The position numbers and the translations under genes are program-made. The notes beneath the pieces are model-generated. The model was not told where the DNA came from. It saw only the letters and a program-made list of their open reading frames with translations, and did not search any database. Below are positions 1 to 8,793 of a DNA stretch of 32,368 nucleotides, piece after piece. Source of the stretch: Gammaproteobacteria bacterium (lineage in GTDB: Bacteria; Pseudomonadota; Gammaproteobacteria; DSM-16500); the NCBI GenBank assembly GCA_013287235.1, contig JABDEF010000008.1, positions 1-32,368 on the forward strand. Reading direction: 5' to 3'. The first letter of the stretch is position 1, and every line of letters starts with the position of its first letter.

Positions 1-2
1 TC

Positions 3-3000
3 GATAGATCTATCAAAAGCCTTAAAGGAAGTCCGGAATATAAAGAAAATATGATTGAACCATTACTTCTTCCGCGCTTTATTAAAACGCTAGAGATCTA
101 TCAAGCACTCATGAAAAAATGGATGAATAAAATCCCTGACGAAACATTTAAACAATGGTCCAAGCTAAATTTTGATAAAAGCAGTCAAAAAGACTCGATG
201 ATAAAATCTATTGAGCATGCCTTTAAAAAGAAATCAAAAAACCATAAAGCCTCTGAATTAAAACCCAATTATAATTTCTCTGTCGCATCTGCAAGAATTG
301 GAAGCACAGCCTCTTTTGATCGCCAATTTATGGAAAAAAGACAGGAAATCACGCTTGAAGGGTTATTCTCACTCATGCACCAAAATATTATCACGAGTCT
401 TAACATTTTAGGTGAAGAGTCACGTGTGGATATGACGCTTTTACCCAATGCATTACAAAGACTTATTAAGGAAATTTTGCCAAAACACGAAGATTCTGTA
501 AATTTATCGAGTATTGAACATGCACATCCTATCATCACTGTTGAAATAAATATTCCATTAGAAAATCATGGTGGTCGAGTTACCTTAGAATACAATACGA
601 CGAATCAATCATGCATCATAAAAACACATTTTTTTGCCCCGAATTGGGGTAATCGCATTCATGTATTGAAAAATGTCGCCAATATTGAAAGTTACTTTAA
701 TGGCAACCGTACCATCAAATATCCACAATATAATGATAAGTCATTCTTATTTGAACATGAAGTAGAATACAACAAAACCGAGATAGAAAAATTACCTTTA
801 AAATCATTATTGGACGAATATAAAAATATTTTAAATAATAACAATCCGGATGAATATCAATCTTATCGCACGATTTTAGCGAGACATTATTCTAAAGAAT
901 CGAGTCCAGCAATTCATTCATGGAGCATCGCAAATTTGAAAAAATTTGTGCTTAGTTTTAGTAAAAACGATTTTTTAAGACTTTTACTCGAAGTAGAAAA
1001 AATTATTGATATTTTTACAACGAAAGAAATTCTAGAGCGCATCAACAAAGAAACGCTTATAAAAATCCTTAAATTCACATCATTAGAACAATTAAAAAGT
1101 GCTTTTGCGTTTTTTAAAAAATTAAATATTGATATAGATAAAGAAACACGTTTAAAATCATTTGAATCGCATATTGATAGTCCTTCACTGAACATCAAAG
1201 CATTCTTTGACTATCTTCATGCATTTGAGGGATTCGCCGATCGAACAGCATTAATCAAAAAAACTTTTGAAAATTGCTATAAATTAAGATTATCAGAATA
1301 CTTACAATCAAAAGAAGCGATGTCATTGATAGAGACTTTATCTCCTGAAATATTATCTACCCTTAAAGAAAGACTACTTCTAATGTCAAATTTCGACAAA
1401 CTGATGATATTATCCAAAAATCCGCCTATTTTAAAACCTATACTGGGTGATGTCGTCAAAACTGAAATTCTTGCCATAGATAAACTTGTTGATAGCATGT
1501 TTTTATTTCATAATATCGATACATTCATCACTTTGGTAAGTGAGTATCAATTAGATATTCATAAGACGCATGAAAATTATTGCATGATCGATATTGTATT
1601 AAAACAATATCACTCTTCAGAAGCCGAATTATTTCTAACTAATTTTGTACCTCAATTAGAAACACAAATTGCTCATTTATGTCATATCATTGAAACGAGG
1701 CGATCAAATGGATCATTGACGGATTACCTAAAAAAAATTCAAAATAATAGTGATTTTGTATTATCAAATCCTACCCATTTGCAAAAACTTAAAAGTGGGC
1801 TAATAGCAAAATCGAAAAACAGTAAACCATGGTTCACACGATACGCAATTGAAAATCAAACATTTCTTGAAAAAATATTCACAAAAGATGAGTTACAAAA
1901 TTTATTGAATTGCGAGACACTCAGTGACGCGATTCAAAGGAGCTTAACCTATGAAGAATTCAATCAACTAATATCTCTTTATGATTTATCTATTCATCAT
2001 TCAAATGAGCGTTATGAAACATTGGTAAATCAATTCATGTATTCTTTTAATTATGAGACCGCAATTTCATTTATTAAAAAATACACACTAGATTTAGAAT
2101 CGGAAGCAAAAATACTTTCTATAGGATTTAAACATGATAGCCAAAACCATATCAAATATTTTAGAGAACTTATTGCGGATAAAAAAGTAGAACTATTAAC
2201 TCCTGCCACGATTCAATTTATAAAAAATGAAATCTATAAAAAATCTAACAAACTTGATATTTTTGAAACATGCCCAGATGTCATTCAACATTTTTATAAA
2301 AACGCGATCAATGAATTTTTTTCAGGTGAAAATATTCATACAGGTATCATAAGCAACAGGGATGGTTTTTCCAAACTTACAAGTTTGATTGAAAATAATG
2401 GGCTACGCTTAAATTTAAATTATGCATTGATATGGGACGATACCTTGTTAGAACAACTGATTAAACATTTTCATATTGAAGACACGATGACATTTATCAA
2501 TAAATATTTCCCAGATTTATCATTTGTATCCCCACTTAAAAGAACAAACTTGGATAAACTTGAATTACTTCCTTTTTTACATGCGCATGGCTTAAAAATA
2601 CATTATGAAACCATTCTAGAGCTTCTTGAGAACGCTAAGTACTATCCAGATAGTCCAAATGACTATCAAGGAACAATCCACGAATTACCAGAAATTGTTT
2701 TTAGAAATGCATTTCTTGAAGCAGCACGAGAGGGTCTCCTCATGGAAAGTGTTATATCATTATTTCTTAAAAAAATTGATGTGACCCATCAAGAAGGTTA
2801 TGAAGCTACTTTTTTTGAAAAAGTGATGACAGATCCAGAAATTAATGCAGAGTCATTGACTGCTATATTAAAAAATAAAAATTTTACATTTGATGCATCA
2901 TTATTTTTGAAACTTTTAACATCCAATAAATTTAATTTGCCAAAAGATCTAGAATTATCACGTGAAATATTAGTGAAAGTCTCTAAATCAAATAATGATG

Positions 3001-3128
3001 CATTGATTGCGTACTATTTAGAGCTTAGAGATAAGACTTTTAAGAATACGATTGCTTTTTTTAAGGCAAAAGAGACTGAATCACAGCCTGAAGATACATT
3101 AGAGAAAAATATAACACTCAAAAACTAA
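3..3128 (+). CDS. Orphan giant protein, 5' end outside the window (possible effector)
   Basis: The reading frame is open to the left edge. Sixteen codons precede the first in-window ATG at 51 and look coding, so the gene is 5'-truncated by the window and at least 1041 codons are visible. I do not recognise a family. No signal peptide can be judged. The visible part is rich in Lys, Asn, Ile, Leu and Glu and reads as mostly helical, with no convincing transmembrane segment or nucleotide-binding motif. The last 25 residues are hydrophilic and contain an acidic run (ETESQPEDTLEKN), which resembles the E-block of Dot/Icm substrates in Legionella and Coxiella. That similarity is only suggestive. 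Low GC compared with neighbouring lysS/prfB, large size and isolation between core genes would suit an effector-like accessory gene. Coding status is near certain; function is unknown. Confidence 0.85.
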   Translation, partial: DRSIKSLKGSPEYKENMIEPLLLPRFIKTLEIYQALMKKWMNKIPDETFKQWSKLNFDKSSQKDSMIKSIEHAFKKKSKNHKASELKPNYNFSVASARIGSTASFDRQFMEKRQEITLEGLFSLMHQNIITSLNILGEESRVDMTLLPNALQRLIKEILPKHEDSVNLSSIEHAHPIITVEINIPLENHGGRVTLEYNTTNQSCIIKTHFFAPNWGNRIHVLKNVANIESYFNGNRTIKYPQYNDKSFLFEHEVEYNKTEIEKLPLKSLLDEYKNILNNNNPDEYQSYRTILARHYSKESSPAIHSWSIANLKKFVLSFSKNDFLRLLLEVEKIIDIFTTKEILERINKETLIKILKFTSLEQLKSAFAFFKKLNIDIDKETRLKSFESHIDSPSLNIKAFFDYLHAFEGFADRTALIKKTFENCYKLRLSEYLQSKEAMSLIETLSPEILSTLKERLLLMSNFDKLMILSKNPPILKPILGDVVKTEILAIDKLVDSMFLFHNIDTFITLVSEYQLDIHKTHENYCMIDIVLKQYHSSEAELFLTNFVPQLETQIAHLCHIIETRRSNGSLTDYLKKIQNNSDFVLSNPTHLQKLKSGLIAKSKNSKPWFTRYAIENQTFLEKIFTKDELQNLLNCETLSDAIQRSLTYEEFNQLISLYDLSIHHSNERYETLVNQFMYSFNYETAISFIKKYTLDLESEAKILSIGFKHDSQNHIKYFRELIADKKVELLTPATIQFIKNEIYKKSNKLDIFETCPDVIQHFYKNAINEFFSGENIHTGIISNRDGFSKLTSLIENNGLRLNLNYALIWDDTLLEQLIKHFHIEDTMTFINKYFPDLSFVSPLKRTNLDKLELLPFLHAHGLKIHYETILELLENAKYYPDSPNDYQGTIHELPEIVFRNAFLEAAREGLLMESVISLFLKKIDVTHQEGYEATFFEKVMTDPEINAESLTAILKNKNFTFDASLFLKLLTSNKFNLPKDLELSREILVKVSKSNNDALIAYYLELRDKTFKNTIAFFKAKETESQPEDTLEKNITLKN

Positions 3129-3133
3129 CAGGT

Positions 3134-3299
3134 TGTCACCCCGCAGGCACGCGTCGTCCCGTGATGCTTTTACACGGGATCTCTTGCAGGAGTTCTCGGG
3201 CAAGAGGTCCCGTATTAAAGCATTACGGGACCGCAAAAGCATCGCGTGAAATGCCAAATTTTTATCAAACCTCTTAGACGCGATGCCTGCGGGGTGACA
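3134..3299. repeat. Compound palindromic repeat element
   Basis: The outer arms are inverted repeats of about 22 bp: 3134-3155 (begins TGTCACCCCGCAGGCA) and 3277-3299 (ends TGCCTGCGGGGTGACA). Nested inside is a second inverted repeat, 3157-3187 against 3200-3230, 31 nt each with four mismatches. The whole can fold into a long cruciform or hairpin. It fills the gap between two convergent genes, so it may also end transcription from both sides. It encodes nothing. It looks like a dispersed, probably MITE- or REP-type repeat, but no second copy lies in this window. Confidence 0.8.
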
Positions 3300-3317
3300 T
3301 GTGTAAAGAAGACGTTT

Positions 3318-4823
3318 TTACCTCGGCCGCATATGCGGAAACAAAATCACATCACGTATGGATGGCGAATTCGTAAATAACATCACCAACCGATCAATCC
3401 CAATCCCTTCCCCTGCCGTTGGTGGCATCCCATATTCCAACGCCGTAATATAATCTTCATCATACGGCATCGCTTCCAAATTACCGGCTTCTTTATCTGC
3501 CATTTGTTTACGAAAACGCTCCGCCTGATCTTCTGCATCATTCAATTCAGAAAATCCATTTGCAATTTCACGACCCGCGATAAACAATTCAAAACGATCG
3601 GTAATAAAAGAATTTTGATCATTGCGTCTTGCAAGCGGTGACACTTCCGCTGGATACTCTGTAATAAAAGTGGGTTGTATCAATTGATGCTCAACCGTTT
3701 TTTCAAAAATCTCTGTTTGAATTTTCCCAAGACCATAACTTTCTTGCACGGGAATTTCTAATTTTGCCGCTGTTTTTTTTGCAGCCTCTAATGTATCAAT
3801 ATCCGAACTTTTGAATTCTGGATTAAAATCTAAAATCGATTGAAAAAGACTTTTTCTTTCAAATGGCTTCATAACATCTAATGTATGATCTAAATAATGT
3901 ATGGACGTTTGATTTAAAATTTCTTTGGTAAGAAATCGAAGTAATTCTTCAGTCAAATCCATTAAATCTCGATAATCCGCATACGCTTGATAAAATTCCA
4001 ACATCGTAAATTCTGGATTATGCTGTGTAGATAGCCCTTCGTTACGAAAATTGCGGTTGATTTCAAACACCCGTTCAAATCCGCCGACAACCAAACGCTT
4101 TAAATACAGCTCAGGGGCAATACGCAAATAAAGTGGCATATCTAACACATTATGATAGGTCACAAAAGGACGTGCGGCAGCACCGCCCGCTAAAACTTGC
4201 ATCATTGGCGTTTCCACTTCCAAGAATTGATGCACTTTTAAAAATTGACGCATTTTTTCGATAATCATTGAGCGAATGATAAACGTTTCGCGTGTGCCTT
4301 CATTCACCATCAGATCCACATAACGTTGACGATATCGTAACTCCTGATCGGTTAACCCGTGGTATTTATCGGGTAGCGGTCGAAGCGATTTTGTGAGTAA
4401 TCGAACATGAGAAACACGTATCGATAATTCGCCCGTTTTTGTTTTAAATAAGGTGCCTTCCACTCCCAAAATATCACCTAAATCCCATTGCAAAAATTTT
4501 TCATAGGTGTCATTTCCCACCGCATCTTGTCGAACATACAATTGGATACGGGATGACATATCTTGTAAATGTACAAAGCTCGCTTTTCCCATCAAGCGAC
4601 GCGTCATCATGCGTCCTGCGACTTTGACAGGAATATTCGATGCTTCTAATTCAGATTCTGTTTTTGCTTCATATTGCGCATGGATATCTGAAGCGAAAAC
4701 ATCCCGACGAAAATCATTGGGATAAGCATGCCCCTCTTCTCGCCACGCTTTTAATTTATTGCGTCGTTGTAAAATGAGTTCATTCGTATCACATTCCGCA
4801 TTTTCTTCAGATTTCATGTTCAT
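3318..4823 (-). CDS. lysS: Lysyl-tRNA synthetase, class II
   Basis: This enzyme charges tRNA-Lys with lysine in the cytoplasm. The 501-aa length is normal for bacterial LysRS. An N-terminal OB-fold anticodon-binding domain spans about residues 65-145 ([20 protein letters not shown]). The class II core follows, with motif 2 around 258-275 ([17 protein letters not shown]) and motif 3 at the C terminus ([13 protein letters not shown], from residue 471, ending HMRPR). The ATG overlaps the prfB stop codon as ATGA, so lysS is the second gene of a prfB-lysS operon and is probably translationally coupled. That order is conserved in many gammaproteobacteria. A second ATG two codons downstream is an alternative start. 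No ribosome-binding signal is needed beyond the coupling. Confidence 0.97.
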   Translation of the reverse strand: MNMKSEENAECDTNELILQRRNKLKAWREEGHAYPNDFRRDVFASDIHAQYEAKTESELEASNIPVKVAGRMMTRRLMGKASFVHLQDMSSRIQLYVRQDAVGNDTYEKFLQWDLGDILGVEGTLFKTKTGELSIRVSHVRLLTKSLRPLPDKYHGLTDQELRYRQRYVDLMVNEGTRETFIIRSMIIEKMRQFLKVHQFLEVETPMMQVLAGGAAARPFVTYHNVLDMPLYLRIAPELYLKRLVVGGFERVFEINRNFRNEGLSTQHNPEFTMLEFYQAYADYRDLMDLTEELLRFLTKEILNQTSIHYLDHTLDVMKPFERKSLFQSILDFNPEFKSSDIDTLEAAKKTAAKLEIPVQESYGLGKIQTEIFEKTVEHQLIQPTFITEYPAEVSPLARRNDQNSFITDRFELFIAGREIANGFSELNDAEDQAERFRKQMADKEAGNLEAMPYDEDYITALEYGMPPTAGEGIGIDRLVMLFTNSPSIRDVILFPHMRPR

Positions 4824-5918
4824 AATCCACTCAATAGACTTGCTTCGATAAATTTATCTAGATCCCCATCCAGTACATCTTGCGGTTGCATATGCTCCAC
4901 ATTCGTACGTAAATCTTTGACACGTGACGTATCCAATACATAAGAACGTATCTGACTGCCCCAACTGATTTCCATTTTACTGTCTTCTAATTCTTGTTGT
5001 TTTGAGCGTCTTTTTTGTAATTCGAGTTCATACAATTTTGCACGTAATTGCTTCATGGCTTGCGCACGATTTTTATGCTGCGAACGATCGTTTTGACACT
5101 GTACCACTACATTCGTCGGTAAATGGGTTATACGCACAGCAGAATCGGTACGATTGACGTGCTGACCACCCGCTCCACTCGCGCGATAGGTATCGACGCG
5201 TAAATCCGCAGGATTGATGTCAATATCAATACTTTCATCAATTTCAGGCGACACAAAAACAGAAGCGAAAGAGGTATGGCGTCTATTGCCCGAATCAAAG
5301 GGTGATTTTCGAACCAGTCGATGCACACCTGTTTCGGTTCTAAGCCACCCGTAGGCATAAGGACCGGTAAATTTAACCGTTGCACTCTTAATCCCCGCCA
5401 CTTCCCCAGGAGAAACTTCAATCAATTCTGTTTGAAACCCATGCCGTTCTCCCCAACGTAAATACATGCGTAACAACATATTGGCCCAATCTTGGGCTTC
5501 CGTACCGCCCGATCCGGATTGAACATCCATATAAGCAGAATTCGCATCCATTTCACCAGAAAACATGCGTTGAAATTCTAATTGTTCAATACTTTGATTG
5601 GCTTTATCTAACTCTTTGAGGATGGCTTCCACGGTATCGCTATCATTTTCTAGAGCTGCCAATTCAAATAATTCGGCAGAATCACGCAAGCTATTCTCTA
5701 AAATTTGGATAGCATTCACAACGGTTTCTAATTGGGCACGTTCTCGGCCTAAATTTTGAGCACGCTCAGGATTACTCCAAATCGCAGGGTCTTCGAGTTC
5801 GCGCTGTACTTCGACCAACCGTTCGCGTTTTTGATCGATGTCAAAGATACCTCCGAATGTCATCGAGGCGCTGGTTTAAATCTTTGATGCGGTTTTGGAT
5901 AGAGGTGACTTCAATCAC
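4820..5918 (-). CDS. prfB: Peptide chain release factor 2, with programmed +1 frameshift
   Basis: RF2 terminates translation at UGA and UAA. The gene is in two frames. Translation starts at GTG 5918 (an in-frame TAA lies upstream, so no earlier start is possible) and reads 25 codons ending RRYL, then meets an in-frame TGA at 5843-5841. The context is CGG AGG TAT CTT TGA C: an internal Shine-Dalgarno (AGG) just before the slippery CTT, and a weak UGA-C stop. A +1 shift continues as DIDQKRERL. The joined protein is 365 aa, the length of E. coli RF2, with the TGA as codon 26 as in E. coli. The stop-recognition tripeptide SPF falls at 205-207 and the catalytic GGQ at 250-252. Expression is autoregulated by RF2 level through the frameshift. 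It is transcribed from the promoter at 5946-5974. Confidence 0.97.
5840..5855 (-). promoter_or_regulatory. prfB +1 recoding site
   Basis: On the minus strand this reads CGGAGGTATCTTTGAC. It combines an anti-SD-binding AGG, a three-base spacer (TAT), the CTT slip codon and the TGA stop followed by C. This is the known RF2 autoregulatory frameshift signal. Low RF2 leaves the UGA unread long enough for the ribosome to slip into the +1 frame. Confidence 0.95.
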
Positions 5919-5945
5919 GGTGGTAACTCTCAAATTAAACGAAGA

Positions 5946-5974
5946 ATCATAATCTTAAATGGTGGTTTTATCAA
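5946..5974 (-). promoter_or_regulatory. Predicted sigma-70 promoter for prfB-lysS
   Basis: Minus strand: -35 TTGATA (5974-5969), 17-bp spacer, -10 TATGAT (5951-5946). Each hexamer is close to consensus and the spacing is optimal. It lies 28 bp upstream of the prfB GTG. Confidence 0.65.
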
Positions 5975-5980
5975 TGCTCA

Positions 5981-6003
5981 ATACATGCAGACAACGCATG
6001 TAT
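5981..6003. promoter_or_regulatory. Perfect inverted repeat between divergent promoters
   Basis: Perfect arms ATACATGC and GCATGTAT are separated by 7 bp. The site lies midway between the -35 boxes of the prfB promoter (5969-5974) and the promoter for the 620-aa gene (6010-6015). It could be an operator for a dimeric regulator of either gene. No cognate regulator can be named. Confidence 0.45.
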
Positions 6004-6009
6004 AAAATA

Positions 6010-6038
6010 TTTACAATTCAACCCTTTATTGTCATAAT
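6010..6038 (+). promoter_or_regulatory. Predicted sigma-70 promoter for the 620-aa orphan gene
   Basis: -35 TTTACA (6010-6015), 17-bp spacer, -10 CATAAT (6033-6038). Each hexamer matches consensus at five of six positions. It lies 25 bp before the ATG at 6064. Confidence 0.6.
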
Positions 6039-6063
6039 GTTACACACTAATGAGTGAGAATTT

Positions 6064-7926
6064 ATGATGTCGAACGCTAGAAAAAAACTCTCCCAATTGC
6101 ATGAGGAAGGCAGTGTTGTTATACACTGCTGTCACTCACCAGAGTCTTTTTATGACAAACTTGATGATCGAAGAATTCAAGGGAATTTGCGTGAAGATGG
6201 GGGGCCGTCGTTAGATCAATTCCGCGGATATCAATTATTCCCTGTTATATCAGGAACATTATTGCCAAACAGTTCATATTTCATTAGACAAGAGCTTTTT
6301 GCTGAGTCTTTGTTTGTGATATTAGATTTATCCGTGAGTAAATTCAAAGGCTTTTTCTGGGCTGACGCCCACTCCTACTATGAACAAAATAAAAAAGGGA
6401 GACTTTCGTACAAGCTAGGTTTTAATGATCCGACTCTAATTACAGGAACACCAGAAGAACGTAGAAAAAAACTAGCCCAAATAAATAGAGGACTTTCAGA
6501 GGATGCTACACATTCGAGTTTTTCTGATTTATTTGGATATATCCCACCCAGCATGGGTCGGGCTATGAATGAAACGCTTCTTAAGGTGAATGTAGATAGT
6601 TTATTAGGGATTGGCACAACTGCTGCAAAAATACAGAAAAATACGCATATTATTTTTGATTTAGTTGAAGAACAACAAAAACTATATACACACATGGGAA
6701 TATATTATCCCCTCTATATTTACAATAATACAAAAAATATCATCACGTTAGAATTAAAAGAGATGAAGACATCCACATTTACCATCGGTGCAAATCAATT
6801 TTTTGAGATAGATGTAATACAAATAATACCGCAACATACTCCTGCAGAAAAAACATTTCAATGTCGAGAAAAATCAAGGGATAGAACACAGGAAACATTA
6901 AATTTATTTACTGAAATATTATCCCCTCATAAAAATGATTTTGTTAAAATTCATAAAAGCAACCGCCCCGATGCAGAATCTATCGATAAATATGAAGAAA
7001 TAGATCAAGCAGCATTAGAAGAATTTATAAAAAAAACGCATAAAGATTCAAAAGATAATATTTTATTAAAAAAAATTTATAATTTACAGTTTCGTTTAAA
7101 TATCTATGTTAATTTATTACTTGATCCAAAAAGCATTATTAATTTTACTAAATTAGAACAAGATTTAGCATGGGCGGAATATCTTTATAAGAAATTCACT
7201 GGAGATCAAACAATTTCCCCATCACCAGAAACTGCTGAATTAGAATCAAAGTTACCTTCCGAAAACATTGAAGAAACTTCTGAATCAGAATTAAATTTAT
7301 CCTCCGGTACCATTGAAAAAGCTCCTGAAACAGAATCAAATTTACCCTCCGGCACAGCATTGAAACCATTACCTGATGAAAAAGATAAACCAACTTCTGA
7401 AAATAAAATATATTTTTCAACTGATCCTGATATATCAAATCCTACACTTAATGATAGCAAAGAAAATCTTGTTTTGGAAATTCCATTATTAATAGAAGGG
7501 CTTCAGGAAGCGAAAAAAGCCACAAAAGATCCAAAAAAGAAAGTCATTGCTGATTACCTAGTGGAAAAATTAGATGACTTGAAAAATGATTTGGACAATC
7601 AAAACATATTTATCGACGAAGCAGAAGACTATTTTTGCAATATATTACTAAACGCAGAACGCGCAATGTCTCACCACACCAACTGGTTTAAGATTCGAAG
7701 CAGCAGTGATGAAACCACAGCTTTTAGCGTTGCTAAAAAATATTTTTTTGAGATTCGCAAATCAATTAGTCCTAAGGTTGATCTTAATTTTATCTGCAAA
7801 GCAAAACCAAGCGAATTCTTTGAAGGTTGTAGTTATCGATTTTTTGCAAAACATATTAAGAACAATAAATTTACACCTGATTTTAATGAAAAATTCAAAC
7901 AGAAATACGGTCCTTCAAAAAAATAG
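6064..7926 (+). CDS. Orphan 620-aa protein with acidic Ser/Glu repeat
   Basis: No family is recognised. Residues 1-390 look like a folded domain with mixed hydrophobic stretches, including an LFPVISGTLLPNSSYFIRQE segment near 60 and an aromatic-rich part near 220-235. Residues about 393-437 hold three degenerate copies of a 15-16-aa unit of type ES-LPSG-IE, encoded by related DNA at 7240-7360. This low-complexity acidic linker leads to a helical C-terminal domain of about 150 residues with a basic end (KYGPSKK). There is no signal peptide or clear transmembrane helix. It has its own promoter and stands alone between prfB and a decayed region. The two-domain layout, low GC and lack of a partner would suit a secreted effector, but that is inference. 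ATG 6067 is an alternative start. Confidence 0.85.
   Translation: MMSNARKKLSQLHEEGSVVIHCCHSPESFYDKLDDRRIQGNLREDGGPSLDQFRGYQLFPVISGTLLPNSSYFIRQELFAESLFVILDLSVSKFKGFFWADAHSYYEQNKKGRLSYKLGFNDPTLITGTPEERRKKLAQINRGLSEDATHSSFSDLFGYIPPSMGRAMNETLLKVNVDSLLGIGTTAAKIQKNTHIIFDLVEEQQKLYTHMGIYYPLYIYNNTKNIITLELKEMKTSTFTIGANQFFEIDVIQIIPQHTPAEKTFQCREKSRDRTQETLNLFTEILSPHKNDFVKIHKSNRPDAESIDKYEEIDQAALEEFIKKTHKDSKDNILLKKIYNLQFRLNIYVNLLLDPKSIINFTKLEQDLAWAEYLYKKFTGDQTISPSPETAELESKLPSENIEETSESELNLSSGTIEKAPETESNLPSGTALKPLPDEKDKPTSENKIYFSTDPDISNPTLNDSKENLVLEIPLLIEGLQEAKKATKDPKKKVIADYLVEKLDDLKNDLDNQNIFIDEAEDYFCNILLNAERAMSHHTNWFKIRSSSDETTAFSVAKKYFFEIRKSISPKVDLNFICKAKPSEFFEGCSYRFFAKHIKNNKFTPDFNEKFKQKYGPSKK
7240..7375 (+). 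repeat. Intragenic tandem repeat encoding Ser/Glu-rich linker
   Basis: Three imperfect 45-48-bp units occur within the 620-aa gene, each carrying a variant of GAATCAAA-TTACC(T/C)TCCG. They encode ESKLPSEN, ESELNLSSG and ESNLPSG. Such in-frame repeats often vary in copy number between strains. Confidence 0.65.
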
Positions 7927-7993
7927 CCTACCACATACTTATTGGAGTTTATAAAAGAATCGTATCGACTAAACGGGGGTTGTCCCATTCCCT

Positions 7994-8018
7994 CTACAAG
8001 TTTAGTAGATGTGCTTAA
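7994..8018 (+). repeat. Copy of the 3' end of the DUF4143 ATPase gene
   Basis: CTACAAGTTTAGTAGATGTG followed by CTTAAT matches 9923-9947, the last codons (TSLADVLN) of the ATPase gene, with a single mismatch. It forms a direct repeat flanking about 1.9 kb. It is read in reverse by the end of the adenosine deaminase fragment. Confidence 0.6.
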
Positions 8019-8391
8019 TGCACCTTATACTTGACATAACGTAATCAGACATTACATTTTTGCGAGAAAAATCCATGACTTTTTTTCGCAATTCTACTTT
8101 CAAGTCAGCGTCAGCAAAGCTATCTTCTATCGCTGTTAAAGTAATTCGCAGTAAATCTTCTTGATTTAATCCGAGCAATTTTGCAGCGTAAGCATACTCT
8201 GTTAACAAAGTCGCATCATTGAAAAATGGCGGATCATCCGTATTGAGTGAATAGCGTATGCCTTTTTCGTGCAAAATACTTAAAGGATGCTCTGGATGAG
8301 ATAAATGTTTAAATTCATCTGGGTAATGGTAGTGCGTCTCTAATGAATGGTTACTCGTGGGACATAGTTCTAAATGTATATTTTGTTGTAT
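8002..8391 (-). pseudogene. Adenosine deaminase, C-terminal fragment
   Basis: The minus-strand frame from 8391 to the stop at 8002 reads IHLELCPTSN (8380-8351), then EHPLSILHEKGIRYSLNTDD and PPFF. These are the LE-CPTSN and SLNTDDP motifs of the adenosine deaminase family, the latter carrying the metal-binding Asp. About 130 codons remain of the usual 330 or so. The N-terminal HxH and catalytic Glu regions are missing: upstream (8392 onward) the frame hits a TAG inside an inverted-repeat element, and no ADA sequence resumes beyond 8642. The natural C terminus also seems replaced by the ATPase-gene repeat at 7994-8018. It would have deaminated adenosine to inosine in purine salvage. It is not functional now. 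Confidence 0.8.
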
Positions 8392-8642
8392 CTATTCAGC
8401 GGCCACCACTGACCCAATCGTGCCCGTGAGCGTGCCCGTGCCCGCGTGCGTCTTTTCTAGTGACTTTTATCAAAAGCCTTGGCCATTTTAATCAACATTC
8501 CAACTATCCTGATCAATAACTCTCGTAATTTTGAATAATTCTTTTCATCGATAATCTCAAGACGCCGACAAATATCAAGTATACCGGCACATTCTGTCGG
8601 GCACGGGCACGATTAGTTCAGTGGCAACCGCTGAACAGATAC
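8388..8642. mobile_element. Inverted-repeat-bounded S23/IVS-like element remnant
   Basis: The left end 8388-8430 (GTATCTATTCAGCGGCCACC...) and right end 8600-8642 are imperfect inverted repeats of about 40 bp. Their inner parts are CGTGCCCGTG-type tandem units (8419-8444 and 8601-8610). Between them lies the 3' end of a four-helix-bundle (S23) gene on the minus strand. The element abuts the adenosine deaminase fragment exactly where its frame ends. Known 23S rRNA intervening sequences have the same layout: an inverted-repeat stem around an S23 gene. Here the host gene is protein-coding. The interior has lost most of the S23 gene. Confidence 0.65.
8457..8600 (-). pseudogene. S23 / four-helix-bundle (IVS-type) protein, C-terminal fragment
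   Basis: The minus strand reads ECAGILDICRRLEIID, then EKNYSKLRELLIRIVG and MLIKMAKAF, ending at TAG 8459-8457. The pattern is typical of the last two helices of the 23S rRNA intervening-sequence (S23/TIGR02436) four-helix-bundle family. These proteins are encoded inside 23S rRNA intervening sequences of Coxiella and others and also occur free in genomes. About 48 codons remain of roughly 120. The 5' part is absent, because the frame runs directly into the right-hand inverted repeat. It is too short for the bundle fold, so it is a remnant. Identification rests on the helix pattern read by eye. Confidence 0.65.
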
Positions 8643-8793
8643 TTATTTTTTAACAAATAAATATTGCAGGTCGTCGCCTTAACGCCTTGATTTAACAAAA
8701 GTGACGGAGAAATCGGAAATTTTTTACTTGTTATCTCCATTTTTCCAGGTAAAATAGAGGTAACGGGTTATTTTTTACTAAAATAAGGGCAAT
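8643..8793. other. Leader region of the DUF4143 ATPase gene
   Basis: I see no gene here. A possible promoter is TTGTTA (8728-8733), 16-bp spacer, TAAAAT (8750-8755). An AAGGG ribosome-binding site precedes the ATG at 8794. No trace of the missing 5' half of the adenosine deaminase gene is visible. Confidence 0.4.

Noticed and set aside
5841..5843. In-frame TGA early in prfB, as if the gene were broken
   Set aside because: The AGG-TAT-CTT-TGA-C context is the known programmed frameshift site, and the joined product has the standard length.
7196..7460. Open frames opposite the repeat in the 620-aa gene
   Set aside because: They mirror the low-complexity repeat on the other strand and lack start signals.
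8002..8274. A 90-aa gene starting at TTG 8274
   Set aside because: The frame continues upstream with adenosine deaminase motifs, so this is part of a larger broken gene and not a small intact one.
8419..8444. CGTGCC tandem units as a CRISPR-like array
   Set aside because: Units are 6 bp with no spacers. They belong to the inverted-repeat element. No CRISPR array was seen in the window.
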